A DNA stretch of 6,176 nucleotides from an uncultured Bacillota bacterium (GCA_905204225.1 CAJKZK010000101.1:1-6176), one strand, 5' to 3'; shown: positions 1-6,163, counted from the stretch's first letter. A program made the numbers and translations. The notes: generated from the sequence alone by a model not told the origin.

Positions 1-17
1 CGACGCTCTTCCGATCT
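1..17 (+). other. Illumina TruSeq-type adapter remnant (left end)
   Basis: The first 17 bases read CGACGCTCTTCCGATCT, which is the 3' end of the standard Illumina read-1 adapter. This is synthetic sequence, not genome. It interrupts the glycoside hydrolase gene in mid-codon run, so that gene's truncation is technical. Confidence 0.97.
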
Positions 18-1847
18 AGGATATGTATCTTTCCAGTTGCTTCTTGATAAATATGTTATTTTTTGATCTGCTGTTCCTTCATATAAATTAAGATCAGCAT
101 TATCAAATTGATTTGTAACTTCTACATTATTTTTTGATTTAGAATATTTAACAAAATCATCATTTTTATAATTAAATTTTCTTGCAAAATTTTTATTTCC
201 ATTATAATCCATTCCTGAAGAAGTATTTTTACCTTTTTCTGCTAAAATATTATTTAAAGCATCATGAGCATTCTTACCAAATGCTAAATAATAATCACCT
301 TTTTCAAGAATATATGTCTTTTTATTATAGCTATCATATGATTTAAATTCATATTCACTGACATCTATTTCAACTTTTTCACTCTTATTAGGTTCTAATA
401 AACCAGTTTTAGCATAACCAACAAGTTCAACTGAAGCTTTTTCAATTTTATTTTGTTTATCATATTCTGTATATGGTTTTTGTAAATAAATTTGAACTAC
501 ATCTTTACCTGCTACACTACCAGTATTTGTTACTTTTAATGAGATTTTATAATTATCACCATTTTTAGAAACATTATAATCTGAATATTCAAAATTAGTA
601 TATGATAAACCATAACCAAATGGATAATATACTTCTTTATTATAATCCCAATTCATAGAACTATTTTTTATACCACTTGCACTATTAGCGTTACCTAAAT
701 TTAAAACAGTATCTTCATATCTAGTTTCAAAATATCTATATCCTACATATATACCTTCTTGATATACACTATAGGCATGATTATAAGCATTACTTGATCT
801 ACTTTCTTGAGGTAAAGCGCCATATTTAGCAAATTGATATGCTCCAGTATTTTCAACAGATGGAGCAGAATCATTATCATATAAATAAGTATCAACTAAT
901 CTACCAGATGGATTGACTTTTCCAGAAACAACATCATATATTCCATTAAATGAAGCATTTCCACCCATTCCTACCCATAAACATGAATCAATATGAGTAT
1001 ATTTAGAAATGTTCTTCATTTGCATTGGAGTGCCTGTATTTAATAATAAAACTAAATTATCTAATTTTCCTTGTCCTCTCATTGAATCAAGATTATCTAA
1101 TATACTTTTTTCATTAAAAGATAAATCTAAATAATTATTATCTAAACATTCAGAAGTATTAAACCAAGTATCGCCATCTTCAGAACCATTTCTTGATATA
1201 ACCATAATAGCGGTATTATATTCATTAATTGATGAAGCAATTTCAGTTGTATTTATTTCACTCCAATTTACTTCATTAACATTAAATTCTTTATAATGGT
1301 TATCTTGTTTTCCATCTGGACCAACGCTAGGATTATACATGCTTGATCCAGTTTTATTTTGATAAAAATTCCATAATGTTTTATTTACTTGGAATTTATT
1401 TTCTTTTTCAAATGTATCTTTTAAATTAGCAAAATCTGTTGGAGTAACTGCTACCCTACCAGAACCATTACCTGTATATAAATAATTTTTTTCATTTGAT
1501 TGAACACCGAAAAAACTAATTTTAGTAGATTGTTTTAATGGTAAACTATTATTTTTATTCCATAAAAGGACACTAGCTTCACTATTAGCTTCTTGAGATA
1601 TTTGCATAGAATTATTTCTCATTGCAATATCATCATATTTACCATCTTCTTTTTTAAATGGTGATTTAAAATATTCAGTATCTGTATTTTCACTAGTTAT
1701 TGTTTTATAAGGATCAATGTGTAAAGCATAGTTTATTTGTGTTTCATATTCTTTTAAAAAGCTATTACCAACAAATAAAATAACAAGCATAATAGCAAAG
1801 AAAGAAGATAAAAACCACCATACAGTTTTATTTAAAAATTTTTTCAT
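18..1847 (-). CDS. Membrane-anchored GH3 beta-glycosidase, reversed domain order (3' part missing)
   Basis: 610 codons are visible without a stop before the adapter cuts the gene. The start ATG (1847-1845) has AGGAGG 4 nt upstream and overlaps the TGA of the preceding gene. Residues 9-28 form one hydrophobic helix after a short KK-rich N-terminus, so I infer a type II signal anchor with the enzyme outside the cell. Residues about 75-420 match the GH3 C-terminal alpha/beta sandwich: TGNGSGRVAVTP (125-136), RNGSEDGD (219-226, where E223 aligns with the usual acid/base Glu), NPSGRL (312-317), EGIYVGYRYF (364-373) and PFGYGLSYTNFEYS (409-422). An FnIII-like domain follows (about 425-525). Residues 577-610 (VTNQFDNADLN, then YLSRSNW) resemble the linker into the TIM barrel of Ruminococcus albus-type GH3 enzymes, in which the barrel comes last. 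The barrel and its nucleophile Asp lie outside the window. Likely activity is an exo-beta-glucosidase or xylosidase; the substrate cannot be read from this part. Confidence 0.9.
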
Positions 1848-2095
1848 TTTTCCTCCTCACTACTTGGTTCACTAAATATAATTTTCATTGCTATTGATCC
1901 TAGTAAACCTATTATTGAAAATATATCAATAACAAATAATAGAATTTGCCACCAATTATCAAAAAGTGTTGCATAACCTGATGTTTCTGCTTCAATTGCA
2001 TTTAATAAAAGATAACTAAACACAACACCACATGTCACATAAAATGTAATTATGGCAAAAATTCCTATTAAGATACTCCAACGTATCTTTTTCAT
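1844..2095 (-). CDS. Small two-helix membrane protein, coupled to the GH3 gene
   Basis: This is an 83-residue protein I do not recognise as a named family. It has a basic start (MKKIRW), a hydrophobic helix at about 8-31, a short loop with acidic residues (about 32-48), a second helix at about 50-73, and a strongly acidic tail (SEPSSEEEK). By the positive-inside rule both ends should be cytoplasmic and the loop outside. It is clearly a gene: AAAGGAGG (complement of 2101-2108) lies 5 nt before the ATG, and its TGA overlaps the GH3 ATG by four bases, so the two are probably translationally coupled. Its final Glu codons (GAG GAG GAA) also serve as the GH3 ribosome binding site. It may be a partner, anchor or stability factor for the membrane-bound glycosidase; that role is inferred from position only. 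Confidence 0.85.
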   Translation of the reverse strand: MKKIRWSILIGIFAIITFYVTCGVVFSYLLLNAIEAETSGYATLFDNWWQILLFVIDIFSIIGLLGSIAMKIIFSEPSSEEEK

Positions 2096-2116
2096 CTTTT
2101 CCTCCTTTCAAGCACA

Positions 2117-2130
2117 AGTAAGCGCTTTCT
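2117..2130 (-). promoter_or_regulatory. Candidate CcpA cre box
   Basis: On the minus strand the site reads AGAAAGCGCTTACT, a 14-bp near-palindrome with one arm mismatch. The Bacillota catabolite-responsive element has the form TGWAAGCGYTWWCA; all 12 inner bases agree and only the outermost base on each side differs. It lies just after the predicted -10 box, covering about +1 to +14 of the small-protein/GH3 transcript, a position where CcpA represses. A GC-containing palindrome stands out in such AT-rich DNA. No ccpA gene is in the window. Confidence 0.7.
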
Positions 2131-2136
2131 ATTTAG

Positions 2137-2165
2137 AAAATATTTTATCTATTATTATTAGTCAA
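2137..2165 (-). promoter_or_regulatory. Predicted sigmaA promoter of the small-protein/GH3 operon
   Basis: On the minus strand TTGACT (2165-2160, 5 of 6 to TTGACA) is followed after 17 nt by TATTTT (2142-2137, 4 of 6 to TATAAT). Transcription would start near 2130, giving a leader of about 35 nt that contains the cre-like box and the ribosome binding site. The weak -10 and the repeat element lying 5 bp upstream of the -35 fit an activator-dependent promoter. Confidence 0.6.
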
Positions 2166-2170
2166 TTGCT

Positions 2171-2200
2171 AACGCATATTCTAAGTTTTGAACGCATATT
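2171..2200 (-). promoter_or_regulatory. Direct-repeat operator, copy 1 (putative LytTR regulator site)
   Basis: The plus strand holds AACGCATATT twice (2171-2180 and 2191-2200), exactly 20 bp apart, with CTAAGTTTTG between. It ends 5 bp upstream of the -35 box of the small-protein/GH3 operon. LytTR-family regulators such as AgrA bind paired direct repeats about two helical turns apart next to the -35, and on the minus strand each half ends in TGCGTT, loosely like the LytTR AGTT core. A closely similar element precedes the response regulator gene (4319-4348). Confidence 0.65.
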
Positions 2201-2203
2201 TTA

Positions 2204-3532
2204 TTATTTAGTAGGAAAAATTACATTTAAAATAAACACATCTTCATCTATTTCAATGTTTAAAGTTCCATTATATTTATCTACAATCATTTTAATTGAT
2301 TGCATACCAAAACCATGATAATTTGTATCTTTTTTAGTAATTGGTAATCCATCACTAGATAAATCAATTTCTCCACTAAAATAATTATCAACTTTAATCG
2401 CAATAAATTTTTCTATTTGATGAACATTTACTCCAATACATCTTTTTTCTTTATTATTAATTAATGATACAGCATTAATAGCATTATCTAAAATATTACC
2501 AAAAAAAGAATATAATTCACCTTCTTTTATAAAAGACAAATCACATTGACTAACCATACAAGTTAATACAATACCTTTTTCATTACATAATAAACTTTTC
2601 TCTGTTAAAATAATATCTAATACTTCATTACCTGTATTAATATTTGCATCATAAATAGAAATTGTTTCTTGTATTTCTTTAACAAATTCTTGATTAATTT
2701 TACCTTTTAAAGCATATTCATTTATTTGATGTTTTAAATCATGACATTTTAAATTAATCAATTTTATATTTTCCTTTTGTAAATCATATTGTTTTTGACT
2801 ATGTCTAAGAGCTTCTTGCATAATAGCCATTTCATTAGACATATCTTTCGTATTAATCAAATTATATTCAATATAAAAAACTAAAGCACAACATAAAATA
2901 TTATAAAAATACAACATTCTATCTTTAAATACATTATCTGTTGAATATGTAACAATAGCATTAATAACAATATCTACTATTAAAATTAAACCAGTAAATA
3001 TTAATAATGTCGTAGATTTAAATTTAATAGTTTCAGCAGTTTTAAGTTTTGAAGCAAATAATATATACCCACCCCAATAACAAAATAAAAATATATCAAA
3101 ATATGACAAAATAATTATTATTGTTCTTTGATCAAAATTAGCAAAATCTAAAGGATTAGAGCTATATGGATCATTTGAATTAATCCAACCAAATGTTGAA
3201 AAAATCAAAACATATATTCCATAAGCAAAATGTCTAATTGTATATGACGCTATTGCACAAAAGAAAGCATAACTCCATGAAATATTAAAAACAAATTTTA
3301 AATGAAAAAACGCTACAACGAATAATATAATAAACATTATAGTAGAATACCAACTAGTATAAGCATATTTAAGTGGTAAAGGATATAATGCACTTATAGC
3401 TAGTGAAAAAATCCATGCACCAATAACTCTTAAGATAAAATGTTTCTTTTTTTTCATTCTAAAAGCAAATAAATATTCACTAATCAAAAGTTCTATCATG
3501 AATAATATTTTATAAAAAAATAACATGCTCAT
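2204..3532 (-). CDS. GHKL-type (HPK10-like) membrane sensor histidine kinase
   Basis: This 442-residue kinase has an N-terminal half of about six or seven hydrophobic helices (roughly 3-24, 34-52, 62-82, 86-112, 136-160, 173-195, 206-224). A helical linker (about 225-260) and a cytoplasmic kinase core follow. The core shows the CHDLKHQI motif (263-270; H264 is the probable phosphorylated histidine), the N box GNILDNAINAV (345-355) and the ATP-lid glycines in HGFGMQSIK (406-414). This architecture matches AgrC/ComD/VirS-type kinases, which pair with LytTR regulators, as here. I chose the ATG at 3532-3530: it overlaps the regulator's TGA as ATGA and has GGAGG 9 nt upstream. The in-frame ATG at 3550 would add MWRRLI but would place that GGAGG inside the gene. 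The ligand is unknown; the sensor half has no recognisable extracellular domain. Confidence 0.93.
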   Translation of the reverse strand: MSMLFFYKILFMIELLISEYLFAFRMKKKKHFILRVIGAWIFSLAISALYPLPLKYAYTSWYSTIMFIILFVVAFFHLKFVFNISWSYAFFCAIASYTIRHFAYGIYVLIFSTFGWINSNDPYSSNPLDFANFDQRTIIIILSYFDIFLFCYWGGYILFASKLKTAETIKFKSTTLLIFTGLILIVDIVINAIVTYSTDNVFKDRMLYFYNILCCALVFYIEYNLINTKDMSNEMAIMQEALRHSQKQYDLQKENIKLINLKCHDLKHQINEYALKGKINQEFVKEIQETISIYDANINTGNEVLDIILTEKSLLCNEKGIVLTCMVSQCDLSFIKEGELYSFFGNILDNAINAVSLINNKEKRCIGVNVHQIEKFIAIKVDNYFSGEIDLSSDGLPITKKDTNYHGFGMQSIKMIVDKYNGTLNIEIDEDVFILNVIFPTK

Positions 3533-4248
3533 AATGAGCCGCCTCCACATTTACAAAGATATTTAGCTAAAGAAGCACAAAATTCTTTTCTTTTTGGAGC
3601 AGATATTTGTAAATTATCATTGCCAACTACTACCATATTATTATTTATTTCTTTAACAAATCTTAAATTAACTAAATAACATTGATTACATAAAGCAAAA
3701 CTATCATCACCAATTTCTTCAAAAACTTTTTTTAAAGTACCACTAGCAGTAACGTTTTCTTTCTTTAAATGATAAATTAAAACATGTTTATTTACTTCAA
3801 CATATAATATATCAAATATAGAGACAACCCTTCTTCCACCTTGATAATTAATAACAATCTTTTTATTTTGATTACTTAACAAACTCTTAAAAATTCTTTT
3901 TAATTTAATAGCAAAACTATAATAATTAAAAGGTTTTACAATAAAATCATAAGCATTAACTGAATATCCATTAACTGCATACTGCATAAGATTAGTTACA
4001 AAAACAATCATAACATTTTTATCTTTCTCTCTTAATTTAATAGTAGCATCCATACCATTTATTCCTGGTAATTCTATGTCCATAAAAACTAAATCAAAAT
4101 TATTTTTATAATATGACAAAAAATCATCAGCATTATTATAAACAGTAATACTTATTTCAATTCTATGTTCATTAGCAAAGCTATTTATATAAGATTCAAT
4201 TTGTTTTGATACATTTATTTCATCTTCTACTACAGCAATATTTAACAT
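3529..4248 (-). CDS. LytTR-family response regulator (AgrA/VirR-like)
   Basis: This is a 239-residue cytoplasmic transcription factor. Residues 1-120 form a CheY-like receiver with the acidic pair E8/D9, phospho-acceptor D57 in FMDIELPG, T85 and K105 (VKPF). Residues about 129-232 form the LytTR DNA-binding domain, with the typical IFDILYVEVNKH (144-155), FALCNQCYLVNLRFV (184-198) and APKRKEF (217-223). The ATG has GAGGA 6 nt upstream. The gene comes first in an operon with the sensor kinase and overlaps it by ATGA. Its last codons (tail CGGGSL) contain the GGAGG that serves the kinase. The repeat element 70 bp upstream of its start suggests autoregulation. Confidence 0.95.
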   Translation of the reverse strand: MLNIAVVEDEINVSKQIESYINSFANEHRIEISITVYNNADDFLSYYKNNFDLVFMDIELPGINGMDATIKLREKDKNVMIVFVTNLMQYAVNGYSVNAYDFIVKPFNYYSFAIKLKRIFKSLLSNQNKKIVINYQGGRRVVSIFDILYVEVNKHVLIYHLKKENVTASGTLKKVFEEIGDDSFALCNQCYLVNLRFVKEINNNMVVVGNDNLQISAPKRKEFCASLAKYLCKCGGGSL

Positions 4249-4348
4249 AATTATTCCTCATTTTTATTTTATTACATCTATTTAAAATTGCAATTTTTTG
4301 TTAAAAATATAAATATAAAATGCATATTCTTAGTTTTTTAAGCATATT
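4249..4348 (-). promoter_or_regulatory. Upstream region of the response regulator operon
   Basis: About 100 bp of very AT-rich sequence separates the regulator start from the repeat element. The ribosome binding site GAGGA is the complement of 4255-4259. The core promoter is unclear: TTGCAA (4293-4288) with TAAAAT (4271-4266) at 16-bp spacing scores best, but its start point would fall on the ribosome binding site. A weaker pair placed as in the GH3 operon (TTTATA at 4313-4308) has no good -10. An activator-dependent promoter would explain the poor boxes. Confidence 0.4.
4319..4348 (-). promoter_or_regulatory. Direct-repeat operator, copy 2 (putative LytTR regulator site)
   Basis: The plus strand has AATGCATATT (4319-4328) and TAAGCATATT (4339-4348), again 20 bp apart, with CTTAGTTTTT between. 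Aligned without gaps to the copy at 2171-2200, 25 of 30 positions agree, including most of the spacer. Its distance to the regulator ATG (70 bp) is close to that of copy 1 to its gene (75 bp), and the orientation is the same. This supports one protein acting on both operons, most simply the LytTR regulator itself. Confidence 0.65.
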
Positions 4349-4381
4349 TTAATTTTAAATTTCAATACTTAAAAAAATTTA

Positions 4382-4410
4382 TTGACATATTTACTTACTT
4401 TAAGTAATAT
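4382..4410 (+). promoter_or_regulatory. Promoter of the infC-rpmI-rplT operon
   Basis: A perfect -35 TTGACA (4382-4387) is followed after 17 nt by TAATAT (4405-4410), a 4 of 6 match to the -10 consensus. Transcription would start near 4417, just before the structured leader. The perfect -35 fits a housekeeping ribosomal operon. Confidence 0.75.
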
Positions 4411-4416
4411 ATAAAA

Positions 4417-4546
4417 GGTAAATAAAACCGTGGAAAGAGGAAGCGCCCGCTTCTCACCAGATTTATTTTAATAAATTGGTAAAAAGCTACAAGATTCTAA
4501 ATAAGAACTTTTTGATGGGCGCAGGATTCTGTGCCCATTTTATTTT
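4417..4546 (+). ncRNA. infC operon leader RNA (L20-leader type)
   Basis: This stretch of about 130 nt between the promoter and the infC ribosome binding site is rich in structure. GAG-G-AAGC (4437-4444) pairs with GCTTCTC (4449-4455) around a GCCC loop, and TGG/CCA (4431-4433/4457-4459) can close it. ACCA plus ATTTATT (4456-4467) can instead pair with AATAAAT plus TGGT (4470-4480), so the two folds compete for CCA. AAAAAG (4481-4486) can pair with CTTTTT (4508-4513), and a terminator-like hairpin ends the leader. In Bacillota such leaders bind free L20 and attenuate infC-rpmI-rplT; position and layout agree. The family assignment is from memory of its general form, not a model search. Confidence 0.75.
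4515..4546 (+). terminator. Attenuator hairpin in the infC leader
   Basis: ATGGGCGCAG (4515-4524) pairs fully, with one G-U, with CTGTGCCCAT (4529-4538) around a GATT loop. The tail TTTTATTTT follows. It lies directly before the infC ribosome binding site, so it is best read as a conditional terminator that L20 excess would favour. Confidence 0.8.
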
Positions 4547-4563
4547 ACTAGGAGGATTTTATC

Positions 4564-5112
4564 ATAGAAAACAATAATAGATCACCAAAATTTAATAAAT
4601 ATGGTGATGACTTAGTCAACAATCTTATCCGTTTCCCAACTGTATTAGTTATTGATCCAGAAGGAAAACAATTAGGTGAAATGCCAAGAACAAGAGCGCT
4701 TCAATTAGCTGAAACTTATTCAATGGATTTACTTTGTGTAGCACCTAATGCAAAGGTTCCAGTTTGCAAAATCTTAGATTATGGAAAATATCGTTTCCAA
4801 CAACAAAAAAAAGCTAGAGAAGCAAAAAAGAACCAAACAATTATTGAAGTTAAAGAAGTTCAACTTTCTCCAGTAATTGGTGAACATGACTTACAAACCA
4901 AACTTAAACATGCATTACGTTTCTTAGATGAAGGTAATAAAGTAAAAATTACAATGAGATTTAAAGGTAGACAATTATCTCATATGGAAGTTGGTCAAGA
5001 AGTTATTGATCGTTTTATCTCATTATGTGGAGATAAGGCTGTTGTTGAAAAGCCTGCAGTTCTTGATAAAAGAACCTTAATCGTCATTTTAGCGTCGAAA
5101 GTAAAAAAATAG
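4564..5112 (+). CDS. infC: Translation initiation factor IF-3
   Basis: IF-3 binds the 30S subunit, keeps it apart from 50S and checks start codon-initiator tRNA pairing. The reading frame opens after an in-frame TAG at 4549 and has no ATG until residue 40. AGGAGG (4550-4555) lies 8 nt before ATA at 4564, which I take as the start; this gives 182 residues, normal for the family. The N-terminal domain (about 15-80) shows FPTVLVIDPEGKQLGE and VAPNAKVPVCKILDYGKYRF. A basic linker follows (KKAREAKKNQ, 82-91), then the C-terminal 30S-binding domain (about 92-180) with VKITMRFKGRQLSH (127-140). A start at the ATG at 4681 would delete half of the N-terminal domain and has no ribosome binding site. 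Rare start codons are known for infC and let IF-3 repress its own translation. Confidence 0.96.
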   Translation: MENNNRSPKFNKYGDDLVNNLIRFPTVLVIDPEGKQLGEMPRTRALQLAETYSMDLLCVAPNAKVPVCKILDYGKYRFQQQKKAREAKKNQTIIEVKEVQLSPVIGEHDLQTKLKHALRFLDEGNKVKITMRFKGRQLSHMEVGQEVIDRFISLCGDKAVVEKPAVLDKRTLIVILASKVKK

Positions 5113-5124
5113 GAGGACAAAATC

Positions 5125-5319
5125 ATGCCAAAAATGAAATCCAAAAAAGCTTTAACAAAAAGAGTTAAAGTTACTGGTTCTGGAAAATTAAAGAGACATT
5201 CATCTTACATTTCCCACTTAAGCCATAACAAATCACACAAACAAATTCGTCAATTAAGAAAGGCAAGTATGGTATCTAAGTCAGACTACAAGAGAGTCAA
5301 AGACTTAATCCAACAATAG
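5125..5319 (+). CDS. rpmI: 50S ribosomal protein L35
   Basis: This 64-residue basic protein has the typical L35 start PKMKSKKALTKRVKVTGSGK and the motif LSHNKSHKQIRQLRKA. It is of normal family length and is part of the large ribosomal subunit. AGGAGG (5111-5116) overlaps the infC stop codon and lies 8 nt before the ATG, so it is tightly linked in the infC operon and shares its leader control. Confidence 0.98.
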   Translation: MPKMKSKKALTKRVKVTGSGKLKRHSSYISHLSHNKSHKQIRQLRKASMVSKSDYKRVKDLIQQ

Positions 5320-5331
5320 GAGGAACTAACG

Positions 5332-5688
5332 ATGAGAGTAAAAGGTGGAACAGTTACACACGCAAGAAGAAAAAAAGTTTTAAAGAGAGCTAAAGGTTAT
5401 TTTGGTTCAAAGCATCTTCTCTTTAAAACAGCTAATGAACAAGTAATGCATTCATTACATTATGCTTATGTTTCTCGTAGAACAATTAAAAGAGATTATA
5501 GAAAACTTTGGATCGTTCGTATTAATGCAGCTTGCAGAAATTACGATATTAACTATTCAACATTAATGCATGGATTAAAACTTGCTAACATCAATGTTAA
5601 TAGAAAAATGCTTTCTGAATTAGCAATTACTGATGAACAAGCATTTGCTGAATTAGTAAAAACAGCTAAAGCAGCTTTAGCAAAATAA
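5332..5688 (+). CDS. rplT: 50S ribosomal protein L20
   Basis: L20 is a 23S rRNA-binding assembly protein and, in Bacillota, the repressor that binds the infC leader. The 118 residues match the family in length and sequence: a basic N-terminal helix region (MRVKGGTVTHARRKKVLKRAKGY), YVSRRTIKRDYRKLWIVRINAA (about 46-67) and a C-terminal globular half with LMHGLKLANINVNRKMLSELA. AGGAGG (5318-5323) overlaps the rpmI stop and lies 8 nt before the ATG. It is the last gene of the operon, followed by a terminator, which closes the feedback loop with the leader at 4417-4546. Confidence 0.98.
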   Translation: MRVKGGTVTHARRKKVLKRAKGYFGSKHLLFKTANEQVMHSLHYAYVSRRTIKRDYRKLWIVRINAACRNYDINYSTLMHGLKLANINVNRKMLSELAITDEQAFAELVKTAKAALAK

Positions 5689-5700
5689 AATTGCAAAATT

Positions 5701-5728
5701 AAAGCACGATTTATTTCGTGCTTTTTTT
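5701..5728 (+). terminator. Intrinsic terminator after rplT, shared with the convergent gene
   Basis: AAAGCACGA (5701-5709) pairs perfectly with TCGTGCTTT (5716-5724) around a TTTATT loop, and the T-run continues to 5728. It is a strong terminator for the infC operon. On the minus strand the same hairpin is followed by TTTAATTTTG, a weaker tail, so it may also end the ytfJ-like transcript. Confidence 0.92.
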
Positions 5729-6106
5729 GTTGCTCTTTTTTAATAAAGAAATACTTAAATCTAATAATTTATCAAATAAAGTATCTCCTTGTTCAACTCT
5801 AATAATTTTTGAATTATCATTATCAATTAATAAAAAAGCGATTGGTTCAATATTTACTCCACCTAATGTCCCTCCTCCAAATGGATAAGTTTCATTTTCA
5901 ATTAAATCGTTATTTATAATTTGTCCTTTAGATGTATTAAATTCACTTCCACCTACTCCAAAGCCAAAAGTAATTTTACTTAATGGAATTATAATTTTAT
6001 TATTATCAATATGTAATGGAGAACCTATTACTTTTGATGAATCAACTAATAAATTAAGATTTTGCAATGAATTATTAAGCATTTGACTAATTTCTCTTTG
6101 AGCCAT
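5711..6106 (-). CDS. ytfJ: YtfJ/GerW-family protein
   Basis: This 131-residue soluble protein belongs to the Spore_YtfJ family. It has the glycine-rich signatures FGFGVGGSEF (47-56) and PFGGGTLGGVNIEPIAF (75-91), an N-terminal helix like that of YtfJ (ISQMLNNSLQNLNLLVD, 6-22) and a Lys-rich tail. In Bacillus subtilis YtfJ (GerW) acts in spore germination, but homologues also occur in bacteria not known to sporulate, so its role here is open. The ATG has AAAGGA 7 nt upstream. The gene converges on rplT, and its TAA lies in the loop of their shared terminator. It is slightly shorter than the Bacillus protein. No promoter can be firmly placed in the 57 bp left before the adapter. Confidence 0.9.
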   Translation of the reverse strand: MAQREISQMLNNSLQNLNLLVDSSKVIGSPLHIDNNKIIIPLSKITFGFGVGGSEFNTSKGQIINNDLIENETYPFGGGTLGGVNIEPIAFLLIDNDNSKIIRVEQGDTLFDKLLDLSISLLKKSNKKSTK

Positions 6107-6163
6107 ATATTTTTCCTTTCATAAAATCAATAAAAATTTTTAATGTATTTATTTTTAATTTTA

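Noticed and set aside
2052..2318. Plus-strand reading frame of 88 codons
   Set aside because: It lies opposite the small membrane protein, the operator and promoter region and the 3' end of the kinase gene. It has no ribosome binding site and no recognisable protein features, so it is a shadow frame.
2712..3369. Single GCATATT cores at 2712-2718 and 3363-3369 as extra operators
   Set aside because: Both are inside the kinase gene and lack a second core 20 bp away.
3533..3550. Kinase start at the upstream ATG (adding MWRRLI)
   Set aside because: The GGAGG ribosome binding site would lie inside the gene, whereas the ATG at 3532 has that site at proper spacing and forms a standard ATGA overlap.
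1844..4248. Mycoplasma-type code with TGA as tryptophan
   Set aside because: Tryptophans in the visible proteins are written TGG, and TGA ends both the regulator and the small membrane protein at well-formed ATGA overlaps with the next gene.
4284..4297. Perfect 14-bp palindrome AAAATTGCAATTTT in the regulator leader
   Set aside because: It consists of A/T runs around TTGCAA in very AT-rich DNA, has no second copy before the GH3 operon and no T-tail arrangement, so chance is a sufficient explanation.
4320..4352. Ten-codon plus-strand frame starting ATGCAT as a leader or signal peptide
   Set aside because: It has no ribosome binding site, lies upstream of the infC promoter and overlaps the repeat element.
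18..6163. Mobile element, CRISPR array, tRNA or rRNA
   Set aside because: No transposase or integrase, terminal inverted repeats, spaced repeat array or tRNA/rRNA-like sequence was seen on either strand.
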